A stretch of 61,673 bases of DNA from Acidobacteriota bacterium (GTDB lineage: Bacteria > Acidobacteriota > UBA6911). The translations under genes and the position numbers were made by a program. The stretch spans positions 1-61,673 of the forward strand of contig JAISUT010000053.1 of NCBI GenBank assembly GCA_031271905.1, read 5' to 3'. Numbering within the stretch: the first letter of the stretch is position 1; each line of letters starts with the position of its first letter. Under the pieces are notes generated by a model, which did no database searches, was not told the origin of the DNA, and worked only from the letters and a program-made list of their open reading frames with translations. Below are positions 16,981 through 25,192 of this stretch, piece by piece.

Positions 16981-17343
16981 ATGCTGAAGAAAATGATCTG
17001 TTTCACCGCCATCGTCGCCTTACTCGGAATCGGGGCGGCCATCAGCCAGGAGAATCTGGAGACGAAGGCGCCCACCGCCGACCGTCACAAGGATCGCGGC
17101 GTCGCCTGCGGCGTCTGCCACGAGGGCGAGGAAGCGCCCACGACGGCCGCCAAGGCCGAGGCGTGCCTCATGTGCCATGAGTCCCTCAGCGCCGTGGGCG
17201 AGCGCACCAAGGATTTCAACGTGAATCCTCACAAGAACCACCTCACCGAGTCGAGCGACCTGGCATGCACGCAGTGCCACCAGGGGCACAAGGACGACAC
17301 CGTGGTCTGCTTCGGCTGCCACGCCGGCATGAAGTTCAAATAA
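16981..17343 (+). CDS. Small periplasmic tetraheme cytochrome c
   Basis: A 120-residue exported protein. A signal peptide (residues 1-22) is followed by four CxxCH heme-binding motifs: C43-H47, C62-H66, C96-H100 and C110-H114. Extra His residues (H35, H87, H90 region) can serve as distal axial ligands. Size and spacing match the small tetraheme cytochromes and the heme domain of flavocytochrome c3. It follows the TAT flavoprotein at 156 bases on the same strand and is its most likely electron donor, as in the two-subunit methacrylate reductases. Upstream in-frame codons are not needed, because the ATG at 16981 gives a complete signal peptide. Confidence 0.9.
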   Translation: MLKKMICFTAIVALLGIGAAISQENLETKAPTADRHKDRGVACGVCHEGEEAPTTAAKAEACLMCHESLSAVGERTKDFNVNPHKNHLTESSDLACTQCHQGHKDDTVVCFGCHAGMKFK

Positions 17344-17357
17344 CGTCGGCCGCCGGC

Positions 17358-18176
17358 GTGATAGTTGACACGCATTGCCATGCTTACTGGGAAGGCCTTG
17401 GCGACCGCGAGGCCGAGGTGCGGGCGAACATGCTCGCCGCCGGAGTCGCGAGGTCTGTGCAGATCGGCGCAGACCTCGACAGCAGCCGCATGGCGCTCGC
17501 CTTGGCCGACCGCTGGGGTGACGGCACTTGGTGCACGGTCGGCGTCCACCCCACGGATTGCCAAGACCTCGCCGCCGAAACCGCCGGAGCCGTCGTCCGG
17601 GAGTTGGAGTCGCTCGCATCGAGTCGCCGCGACAAGGTGGTCGGCATCGGCGAGACCGGCTTGGACTACTACCATCTGACCAAGGGGGCGGAAGGCGCGC
17701 AGAAAGAAACCCAGCGCGTCTTTTTCGCCGCCCAGGCGGCGCTGGCGCAAAAGCTTGGCATGCCGCTGGTCGTCCACACGCGCGACGCGGCGGAGGACAC
17801 CGCCGCCCTGATCAAGGGGAGCGGCGTGCGACGCGCCGTCATCCACTGCTTCAGCCAAGACATCCGTTTCGCCCGGGAGTTGCAAGACTGGTCGGACGGC
17901 GTCTATTTCTCCTTCTCCGGCGTGCTGACTTACAAGAGCGCGGCGGCAGTCCAAGAGGTCGCCCGCGCCCTGCCGCTCGACCGCATCCTGGTCGAGACCG
18001 ACGCCCCGTTCCTCGTCCCCCAAGCGGTGCGCGGCACCGCCTCCGTCAACGAGCCCGCCTTCACCCGCCACGTCATCGACTTCCTCAAGGCGTTGCGCCC
18101 GGAGCCGCCCGAGACGGTCGAGTCCGCAGTCTGGGAGAATTCCCACAGGTTCTTCGGACTCCCGCTCCCCCGATGA
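17358..18176 (+). CDS. tatD: TatD-family metal-dependent hydrolase (DNase)
   Basis: A 272-residue TIM-barrel hydrolase. Metal-binding residues are all visible: the first DTHCH near residue 4, GIGETGLDYY (Glu near 98), VVHTRDA, IHCFSQ and the final VETDAPFL Asp. TatD enzymes are cytoplasmic 3'-5' exonucleases or quality-control hydrolases and are found in nearly all bacteria. I chose the GTG at 17358 because it lies directly before the conserved 'IVDTHCH' start. It begins only 14 bases after the cytochrome stop, so it may be co-transcribed with it by chance. Confidence 0.92.
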   Translation: MIVDTHCHAYWEGLGDREAEVRANMLAAGVARSVQIGADLDSSRMALALADRWGDGTWCTVGVHPTDCQDLAAETAGAVVRELESLASSRRDKVVGIGETGLDYYHLTKGAEGAQKETQRVFFAAQAALAQKLGMPLVVHTRDAAEDTAALIKGSGVRRAVIHCFSQDIRFARELQDWSDGVYFSFSGVLTYKSAAAVQEVARALPLDRILVETDAPFLVPQAVRGTASVNEPAFTRHVIDFLKALRPEPPETVESAVWENSHRFFGLPLPR

Positions 18177-18501
18177 TCCGGGTCAAGGCGCGGTCTATGG
18201 AATCACCGGCGGCGCAAAAAACCGATTACAAAATTTAAAATTACAAAATTTAAAGATGCGTGGGAAACGCCTTTTGTGTGCGGGGGTGCGCGTCGGGTCG
18301 CGATGAGGTCGGCAAGCCTTAAAAATTGCGAACTTATCCTTACCGCCTACGCCTACGTCTCCCCCAAAAGCGCACCGGTGCGCAGCCGATAATAAAATCG
18401 CCCTCAAAAGTTATGGAAACCGCCGCTCTTGTCGATGAAAAATCCGTGGTCAAAGACGCCACGGCTTTTTCAGTTATTTGAAAACCGGGAGGGTGAAAAC
18501 C
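18177..18501. other. Intergenic region between convergent genes
   Basis: This 325-base stretch lies between the ends of tatD and the CAP-domain gene. It holds a 15-base tandem duplication of an AT-rich unit (ATTACAAAATTTAAA, about 18225-18254) and a terminator-like hairpin at 18437-18471. No reading frame in it looks real. Confidence 0.5.
18437..18471. terminator. Bidirectional rho-independent-type terminator
   Basis: The stem CCGTGG/CCACGG encloses a nine-base loop. An A-run lies on the left arm (GAAAAA) and a T-run on the right (CTTTTTC), so it can end transcription from both tatD and the convergent CAP-domain gene. Confidence 0.65.
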
Positions 18502-19401
18502 CTATCGCGACACCCCTGTCAAAGTCAGGACTAGGAACGCGGGACGGTCGCTACCGTCTTTGATCTTTCGGACTGCGGCGCCGTATATCTCCGCCACCCC
18601 TTGGCGAAGCGCGGCGGGGATGCTCAGCTTCTCCGGGGTGCTCAACACCTGGACGCTGACCTCGATCTTGCCGACGTTGTCTTTGCCGCTTTTTCGCAAC
18701 TCGCCGGCGGATCGCGCCAACAGATTGCGCAAATCTTCATGGCTGTACGAGTTGCTGAGGTTTTGGAGCGAAGTGGTCGCCATGTTGTCAAGCACCGGGT
18801 CCAGTTTCGGCACCATGATGACGGAGCCGTTCTCTCGCAACTTCTCGACCTTGGTGGTCAGGAACTGCTTGATCTGCGAGGGGTCGTAATTCTCGCGGGG
18901 GGTGGCGAATATCTCGGCGATGAACAGGTATTTGCCGCAAACGGGGTCTCTCACCACGCCGATGCCTATGCGCGTGACGTCCGCCGCCAAGATGTTGGCC
19001 TTGTGTCCGGGGCTCTGCATCAGGGCGGAGTGGGCATAGGAGACCGTCCGCGCCTGGGCGACGTTTTCCCTCACCGTCTCGTAATTGTAGCCTATGCGGT
19101 TCATACGGACGTTGATGTTGCCCGACGGCAGGTCGTGGCTGATAAAGCCCTGCCTGGCCATGTCCACGGCGTGGCTTTGCGCCAGCTTCATCAGGACGGC
19201 GTCCATCTCGAGGATGGGCAACCCCTGCGCCGTTCGAGTCCGGTTGGTGAGCGCGACCAATTCCTGCTCCAGCGTGACGCCGGAAGCGGAAGCGTTCAGC
19301 GCCAGGCCCGCAGCACCCGTCCAAGAATAACCGTGCGAAGGCATGACGCCTGCGACGACCAAAACCACCAACACGGAAAGGCACACTTTATTCCAACTCA
19401 T
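18502..19401 (-). CDS. Secreted CAP-domain (SCP/PR-1-like) protein
   Basis: A 299-residue exported protein: signal peptide about 1-25, CAP domain about 45-170, then a C-terminal region of unknown type. CAP signatures are present: LVALTNRTRTAQGLPIL, then SHAVDMARQGFISH (His and the 'FSH' motif), ENVAQ, and MQSPGHKANIL ('W..SpgHr.niL'). These are the conserved His and Glu residues of the family. Bacterial CAP proteins are secreted and mostly uncharacterised; some act as proteases or lipid binders. GAGGGGG upstream favours the ATG at 19401 over earlier in-frame codons. It converges on tatD with a shared terminator. Confidence 0.85.
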   Translation of the reverse strand: MSWNKVCLSVLVVLVVAGVMPSHGYSWTGAAGLALNASASGVTLEQELVALTNRTRTAQGLPILEMDAVLMKLAQSHAVDMARQGFISHDLPSGNINVRMNRIGYNYETVRENVAQARTVSYAHSALMQSPGHKANILAADVTRIGIGVVRDPVCGKYLFIAEIFATPRENYDPSQIKQFLTTKVEKLRENGSVIMVPKLDPVLDNMATTSLQNLSNSYSHEDLRNLLARSAGELRKSGKDNVGKIEVSVQVLSTPEKLSIPAALRQGVAEIYGAAVRKIKDGSDRPAFLVLTLTGVSR

Positions 19402-19895
19402 TTCTGAGCCCCCTCGTTCAAAACAACTTCGGATGTTTTGCATATCGGCGGAACCGGTTAAAGGATTAGCGCGTTTTTGAAAAAGCGCGTTTTTTGTAAA
19501 GGAAACGTTTTGTCTGCCGATGACGGTTTTGATGTTGACGGGGACGGGGCAAGGGAGCGCGGGAGGTGAAAAAATACGGATGTGTTGGTAATTTGGGATT
19601 GCTGTATTGATAAAGTTGTGCCATGATCCGATATGTCGTAGGTGCTTTAGGCCTATTAACATGGACTCTGCAAAACCGGAGGTTCACCGGGGTTTTCAAG
19701 ACGTTTTAGACCGAATGCGCGTCGAGTGTCGCCTATGAAAGCCTGTATTGTGCCGTCAACATTGGGTAGCGTCGTTACCAATGGATGTGTTGTCGGAAAC
19801 GATGGCCACGGGATTTGCCGAAATGCCGTTCGCCCGCGCGACGTGGTTGCAAGCGTTGCAAATCGCAAGCGTTGCAAGGAGACGGGGTAGAACCT
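19402..19895. other. Intergenic region, relatively AT-rich
   Basis: About 490 bases between the divergent CAP-domain and PEP-CTERM genes. A near-palindrome of the form GCGCGTTTTTGAAAAAGCGCG lies around 19470-19490. A 13-base direct repeat is annotated separately. Promoters for both genes should be here, but I see no clear consensus boxes. No RNA gene recognised. Confidence 0.4.
19849..19877. repeat. 13-base direct repeat before the PEP-CTERM gene
   Basis: GCAAGCGTTGCAA occurs at 19849-19861 and again at 19865-19877, a 16-base period. The half GCAA..TTGC is itself palindromic. It lies just upstream of the ribosome binding site of the PEP-CTERM gene and could be a regulator-binding pair. Confidence 0.5.
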
Positions 19896-20870
19896 ATGCA
19901 AACTAATAAAATCAAGGTCAAGAAAAAGAAACGGTCGATCGTCCGCAAATATGGCGAATGGTTGGGTTTGTTGCTCGTCGCGGTCGCCAGCGTCCTCAGC
20001 GCCCATACGTTCAACAAATTGTTGAACACCGAGGGGGGCTTGCTCACCTCCAGGACGCCGGTGGTGAAAATCACCCCGCCGGAGCTCGATGCGCAGTTCC
20101 TGATGGCTCAATATGAGAGGAAGGTCTTCCCATATTCGGTCATCCCCGGCGGCGTGCGCAGCCGCGAGGAGCTGTCTGCCAACGTCCGCACCGACAAAGT
20201 CGTCACGGCGCATTACGCAGACTTCGACGTCAGCAAGGCAAGGCTGGTGCAGGCGCCGAGCACCCGGTTCATGTACGTATCCTATCGGTTGAAAAACAAG
20301 ATCTATTGGACGTCCAAGAAGATCCGCATCCCACAGGGGGAGACGTTGATCACCGACGGGACTTGCGAGGCGCGCACACGTTGCGGCAACCGGGTTTCGG
20401 CGACGCCGCAGACCCCGGTCTCAGAGAACGAGCCGGACGTGGAGAGCTTCGACATCCCGCAAATGGCGTCCATGGACTTGCCGCAACTGGATCCGCTCGT
20501 CGTGCCGGGCTTGCCCCCGGTGGTGCCGATGGGCGCCCCGTCCGATTTGACGGAGTCGCCGACGACGCCAGGCGCCGTGCCGCCGCCGACGATCGCCTCG
20601 AACATCCCGCCCCTCATGCCGTGGGTGCCCAGGTATCCTTATCCGCCGAGCATCAATATCCCGCCGGTCGTCATCCAGGACGATCCGAAGGATCCGGATG
20701 ATCCCAACAACCCGCACAATCCGCAGGACGAGCCGCCGATTGGCGCGGAGGTGCCCGAGCCGGGCACGATGGTATTGGTGTTCACCGGCCTGGCGGCGGC
20801 GGCCGCCATCGGCATCCGGCGAAGGAAGCAGGCGGCCGGGAGCGTTGACGCCGACGCCGACGAATCCTAA
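19896..20870 (+). CDS. PEP-CTERM sorting-domain protein, proline-rich
   Basis: A 324-residue protein. It has a very basic start (KIKVKKKKR) and one hydrophobic segment (about 23-40), which could be a signal peptide or anchor, then an ectodomain and a Pro-rich, low-complexity stretch (about 190-285) with many PP and DP pairs. The end is a classical PEP-CTERM tripartite signal: VPEPGTM at 286-292, a hydrophobic helix of about 18 residues and the basic cluster RRRKQ. PEP-CTERM proteins are cleaved by exosortase and associated with exopolysaccharide production. No exosortase gene is in the window. The start is set at 19896 because AAGGAG and a G-run precede it. Confidence 0.85.
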   Translation: MQTNKIKVKKKKRSIVRKYGEWLGLLLVAVASVLSAHTFNKLLNTEGGLLTSRTPVVKITPPELDAQFLMAQYERKVFPYSVIPGGVRSREELSANVRTDKVVTAHYADFDVSKARLVQAPSTRFMYVSYRLKNKIYWTSKKIRIPQGETLITDGTCEARTRCGNRVSATPQTPVSENEPDVESFDIPQMASMDLPQLDPLVVPGLPPVVPMGAPSDLTESPTTPGAVPPPTIASNIPPLMPWVPRYPYPPSINIPPVVIQDDPKDPDDPNNPHNPQDEPPIGAEVPEPGTMVLVFTGLAAAAAIGIRRRKQAAGSVDADADES

Positions 20871-20909
20871 CGTTTGGTTTTTCGGCAGTCGCAGGGTTAC
20901 AGTTTTTTC

Positions 20910-22769
20910 ATGCATGTGTCCGGGTGTCACGCAGGCAAGGCACTGTTTGTAGACCTGTCGCGGGGAGGCGTCAGTGAAAGGCGCCTCCCCACGCGCGTCT
21001 ATAGGGAGTTCGTCGGCGGCAATGGCATCGGCGTCCGCTTCTTGTACGAAAACATGAAGGCGGGCATCGACGCCCTGGGGCCGGACAACATCTTGGGCTT
21101 CGTCGTCGGCGGGCTGACCGGGACGTTGACCCCTGGCAGCGGCCGGCACATGGTCGTCACCAAATCCCCCCTGACCGGCGCCTGGGCGGAATCCAATTCC
21201 GGCGGCGCGCTGGGACCGGAACTGAAAACCGCCGGATACGACGCTGTCTTCTTCTCCGGCGTCGCCCCCCGCCCCGTCTACCTGTTCGTCCACGACAACA
21301 CGGCGGAGCTCCGCGACGCGACGGAGCTGTGGGGGAAAGACACCTCCGAGACCGAAGACTTCCTGAAACAGGGCTTTCGCGACGACCAGGTCAAGATAGC
21401 CTGCATCGGCCCGGCAGGCGAAGCGCGCTCGCTGCTCTCCGGCATCGTCAGCGAGCGGGGACGCATCGCCGCACGCAACGGCGTAGGCGCGGTCATGGGG
21501 TCGAAGCGCCTGAAGGCGCTCGTCGTCAAAGGCGGAGCGCGACCCGTCGTCCCCGCCGACCCGGAGCGGTTCGACCAGGCGTTGCGGCGATTCCTCGCCA
21601 TCATCGACAACAACGAATTCGCCAAGGCGCTTTCGGCGGCGGGGACTGGCAACAACATCAGCACCTTGACAGCCATCGGCGACGCGCCGTTGAAGAACTG
21701 GCGCCTACAGGGGCTGGACGCGCTGCCGACCGTCGCGAACCTCGACAGCGGCAACATGGACAAGTACAAGGTCGGCGACTACGGCTGCTTCGCCTGCCCC
21801 GTCGCCTGCGGGGCCATCATCCGCCAAGGCAGGGGACGCTACGCCATCCGGGACGAGATGCACCGTCCCGAGTACCAGTCGATCACCGCGCTGGGCGGGC
21901 TTCTGATGAACGACAACCTCGAAGCGGTCATCAAGGCCAACGACATCTGCAACCGCTACGGCATAGACACCGTAGGGGTGGGCGGCGGCATCGCCATGGC
22001 GATGGAGTGCTACGAGAAGGGGTTGATCGGCAAGTCCGACACCGACGGGCTGGAGCTGGAGTGGGGCGACGCCGACGTGATCGTCGCCCTGACCGAGAAG
22101 ATCGCCAAGCGGGAGGGGTTCGGCGCGGTGCTCGCCGACGGAGCGCAAAAGGCGGCGGAGCGCATCGGCAAGGGTGCGGAGGAGTTCGCCATGGCGATTC
22201 GCGGCAAGAGCCTCGCCAACCACGACCCCCGCATGTCCCCCGCGCTGGGGACGACGAACATCGCGGACGCAAACCCCGCCCACCACATGGACAGCCAGAT
22301 CACCGGGATGTTGACCGAGGGCGCCGCCATCGGCGCCGACCCGGCGTTGAAGGCGCCGCGCGACAACCCGTTCGCCGGCTACGTCATCGGCAACGCCTAT
22401 CACCAACTGCTGAACGCCGCCGGCATGTGCTCGCTCTACACCGTCGCCACGACCCCGCCGCCGGTGGCGGAGTTGATAGCGGGCGCCACGGGATGGGATT
22501 TCTCCTGGGAGGAGGCGATGCGGGTCGGTCGCCGCATCCTGACCCTGCGCCAGGCGTTCAACGCGCGCGAGGGGCTGACGCCGGACAAGTTCGAGTTGCC
22601 CAAGCGCATCCGGGCGACCGCCAAGACTGACTTCGCCACCTTGCGCGCGGGCTATTTCAATGAGATGGGCTGGGATGTCGATTCGGGCAAGCCGTCGCCC
22701 GAAGTGCTGGACGAGCTGGGCGTCGCCGACCTGACGCGCGACCTGGCGTGCGCCCCGCCCCGCGACTGA
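20910..22769 (+). CDS. Aldehyde:ferredoxin oxidoreductase, tungsten-pterin enzyme
   Basis: A 619-residue AOR-family enzyme with typical length and architecture. The N-terminal pterin-binding domain contains GGNGIGVRFLYE and PGSGRHMVVTKSPLTGAW. The [4Fe-4S] cysteines are C293, C296 and C300 (CFACPVAC) with the distant fourth at C507 (AAGMCSLY). Family members oxidise aldehydes to acids with ferredoxin, or run in reverse, in strict anaerobes. There is no adjacent ferredoxin-like subunit or MoaD-type sulfur carrier. The ATG at 20910 begins the family-like sequence; an upstream in-frame ATG at 20874 is less likely. The indolepyruvate oxidoreductase genes elsewhere in the window fit the same ferredoxin-based metabolism. 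Confidence 0.9.
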   Translation: MHVSGCHAGKALFVDLSRGGVSERRLPTRVYREFVGGNGIGVRFLYENMKAGIDALGPDNILGFVVGGLTGTLTPGSGRHMVVTKSPLTGAWAESNSGGALGPELKTAGYDAVFFSGVAPRPVYLFVHDNTAELRDATELWGKDTSETEDFLKQGFRDDQVKIACIGPAGEARSLLSGIVSERGRIAARNGVGAVMGSKRLKALVVKGGARPVVPADPERFDQALRRFLAIIDNNEFAKALSAAGTGNNISTLTAIGDAPLKNWRLQGLDALPTVANLDSGNMDKYKVGDYGCFACPVACGAIIRQGRGRYAIRDEMHRPEYQSITALGGLLMNDNLEAVIKANDICNRYGIDTVGVGGGIAMAMECYEKGLIGKSDTDGLELEWGDADVIVALTEKIAKREGFGAVLADGAQKAAERIGKGAEEFAMAIRGKSLANHDPRMSPALGTTNIADANPAHHMDSQITGMLTEGAAIGADPALKAPRDNPFAGYVIGNAYHQLLNAAGMCSLYTVATTPPPVAELIAGATGWDFSWEEAMRVGRRILTLRQAFNAREGLTPDKFELPKRIRATAKTDFATLRAGYFNEMGWDVDSGKPSPEVLDELGVADLTRDLACAPPRD

Positions 22770-22911
22770 CCGGCAAGGCATGTTTTTTGACCTTTGCGAC
22801 CTCCGGGCGGCGTCTAAACCTCAGTACGTTCCTTGCGCGGGGATGGCGAATGGCATGGGGCGACGGGGCGACGCGCCACGGCTACAGCGTCCGACGCGAC
22901 AAGAGGGAGAC

Positions 22912-23901
22912 ATGGGAAACCATAAGATTTCGAGCCTTTTCCTGGTATGCGCCGCCGGCGCGGCCATCTTCTTCGGATTGTCCGGAGCCCGAGGCTTTTC
23001 GGCGCCGGCGACCGGGACACCCGAGGTGATGCGGTCGTTCCCCGCCGATTGCCAATTCGTCTTCGGCGTGGACGTCCAAAGGATCGTGGCCAGCCCCTCC
23101 TACCGGCAACTCAAACAATTGGTCGTCGGCAAACAGGCGCCATCCTTCGAAACGAAGCGGCGCTCCGTAGTCGAGGCGGTCGGATTGGATTACGAACGGG
23201 ACATCGACCACGTTTACGGCGCGGGGTGCGGCGCCCCGGATGAGGACGCCGGAGACGGCGGCGCCTTGGCGGTCGTCTCCGGCAGGCTCGACAGGAAGGC
23301 GATCACCGACGCCATCCTCCGCCGCCCCCGACTGACCGAGAAGGAACGGGGGGGGCATCGGATCTTCACCGTCACCATAGGCGAGGGGGACGCAGCCTTA
23401 AAAAAGAGCGTCGTTTTCCTGAGCGACCGGGAACTGGCGGTGGGCGACTTGGCGGCGCTGGAAAACCTGCTGGACGTCCGCGAACGGAAAAAGCCGGGGC
23501 TGCTCACCGACCCGAAGATGGCTGCGCTGCTACCGACTGTCGATTACGGTGCCATGGCCTGGTTTGCGGGCGACGCCGCGATGGCGATTCGAAACTCCCC
23601 GTTGAAGTCCCCGTTGGAACAACCGGGGCTGAACGCGGCGAACTCCATCGAGAGCGTCACCGGCACCCTGGATTTTGCGGAGGCGTTTCGGCTCAACGTC
23701 TCGGCGACAGCCGTGGATGCGGTTGCGGCGGAGCAACTGACGGGGGCGGCGCAGGTGCTCCTGGACATCGTGCGGGCGGGCGCCGCCGAAACCCCGCAGA
23801 TGAAAACGCTCCTGGCAGGTTTCGACATGTCACGGCAAGGCGAACGCATCACCCTTAGCCTCGACTGCCCCCTCGATGTCATCGAGCAGTTGGTGAAGTG
23901 A
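22912..23901 (+). CDS. Secreted hypothetical protein
   Basis: A 329-residue protein with a signal peptide (about 1-27) followed by 'MRSFPADCQFVFGVDVQRIVASPSYRQLKQ'-type sequence near 35-65. This is like a family of exported proteins that start with 'lPadt..vvgvdv..l..Sp.yr'. I do not know a function for that family. The rest alternates beta and alpha segments and has no visible catalytic motif or membrane helix. GAGGGAGA lies directly before the ATG at 22912. Confidence 0.6.
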   Translation: MGNHKISSLFLVCAAGAAIFFGLSGARGFSAPATGTPEVMRSFPADCQFVFGVDVQRIVASPSYRQLKQLVVGKQAPSFETKRRSVVEAVGLDYERDIDHVYGAGCGAPDEDAGDGGALAVVSGRLDRKAITDAILRRPRLTEKERGGHRIFTVTIGEGDAALKKSVVFLSDRELAVGDLAALENLLDVRERKKPGLLTDPKMAALLPTVDYGAMAWFAGDAAMAIRNSPLKSPLEQPGLNAANSIESVTGTLDFAEAFRLNVSATAVDAVAAEQLTGAAQVLLDIVRAGAAETPQMKTLLAGFDMSRQGERITLSLDCPLDVIEQLVK

Positions 23902-24029
23902 CGGGGGCGCGGATGGATGCCGAGCCTGTCTGAAACAGGCCAACCCGATCGATTTTGTTCGGCAGGCGCAAAGCGGCCGGGAGTAGGGGGGGCGTCGTTT
24001 GATTCAAAAACATCGAAGGAGGCACACCC

Positions 24030-25169
24030 ATGCTGGCAACGCAGATGAAACAAAAAGAAAGCGTTTTCTATTTCGTGTCGTATCCTGCCGAAGATCTGCT
24101 GAAAAAAGTCCGTTTCAGTAGCCGGTTCTACGGCGACGGCGAAACCATCGAACCAGAGAAGCCCGACCCCACGGACGAAGTCGGAGCTTTTTTCACCCGT
24201 GTCGAGAAATCCGACGCCGCCTTCCAGCGCGAATTGTCCCGCAAAAAACTCAAGGACATCGAGAACTTCTACGAGACCGCCGACAGCCAGCCGCCCATTC
24301 CCGCCACGGTTCTGCTTTTCACCCGGGAACAATTGAAATTCGAGCCGGTCGGCAGCTTTGACAACGTCGGCAACCTCGACGAGCCTTCCGAAAAATATCT
24401 CATCATCGACGGGCAGCACCGGCTTGCGGCGCTTCATTTCTACCGATCGCACCGCCCCGAGGAAGCCCGCGTCATGCATGTTCCGTGCATGATCTTCGAT
24501 GGACGGAGCGAGGATTTCGCGCCCGAGATGTTTGTCACCATCAACGCCAACGCGACACGTATCAACAAAAGCCATCTCGTCGACCTGTATGAGCGCGTCT
24601 CCTATGAAAAACCCGACAAGAAGCTCTCCGCGAAGATCGCCGAACTATGTTACCTGGAAGCGGACAGCCCGTTGCGTTATAAAATCAACCGGTTGGGGGG
24701 CAGGAGCCGTCAAGCGAAATGGATCCTCCAGGCGGAGCTCTTCAATGAAATCCACCGCTGGTTCAAATCCGAGCCCGCGTGGCTCGAACAATACGGCCAC
24801 CGCGACCGCGCCGCCATGCATTTCTATGAAATAACCAGGGACTTTCTACGCGCCGCGCAACAGGTCTTCGGCGAAGCGTGGGACAACCCTAATTACAAAG
24901 TGACCCGCCCCGTCACGCTCAAAGCCCTGCTTCGCGTCTGCGCCGATCTCATACGGTCGGGAGAAGGGCAACCCGAAGGGCGCGTCGCGCGCTGGAAGGA
25001 GCGGCTGCAACCTTGGGAAGACCTGGTGAGCGAATTCCGAAATGACGGCTTCTTTGAGCGGTTCCCCGCCAAGGGGCAGGTCGAGCGCGTCAGCCGCATA
25101 CACAAGAAGCTCGCGCAGGCCATCGGAATCAAAACCGACAAACGTCCGGAAACGGCCGGAGGCGCTTGA
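24030..25169 (+). CDS. DGQHR-domain protein (DndB-like), orphan
   Basis: A 379-residue protein with the signature DGQHRLAAL at 127-135, followed by 'FVTINANATRINKSHLVDLYE' typical of the DGQHR/DndB group. DndB regulates DNA phosphorothioation, and other DGQHR proteins occur in defence islands and mobile elements. No dndACDE, ssp or other modification gene is nearby, so this copy is an orphan. Base composition is clearly lower in GC and codon use looser than in the neighbours, suggesting transfer. It has an ideal AAGGAGG ribosome binding site. It is followed at 23 bases by a convergent peptidase gene. Confidence 0.8.
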   Translation: MLATQMKQKESVFYFVSYPAEDLLKKVRFSSRFYGDGETIEPEKPDPTDEVGAFFTRVEKSDAAFQRELSRKKLKDIENFYETADSQPPIPATVLLFTREQLKFEPVGSFDNVGNLDEPSEKYLIIDGQHRLAALHFYRSHRPEEARVMHVPCMIFDGRSEDFAPEMFVTINANATRINKSHLVDLYERVSYEKPDKKLSAKIAELCYLEADSPLRYKINRLGGRSRQAKWILQAELFNEIHRWFKSEPAWLEQYGHRDRAAMHFYEITRDFLRAAQQVFGEAWDNPNYKVTRPVTLKALLRVCADLIRSGEGQPEGRVARWKERLQPWEDLVSEFRNDGFFERFPAKGQVERVSRIHKKLAQAIGIKTDKRPETAGGA

Positions 25170-25192
25170 AACACGGAACCTCCCAAAGGGGG

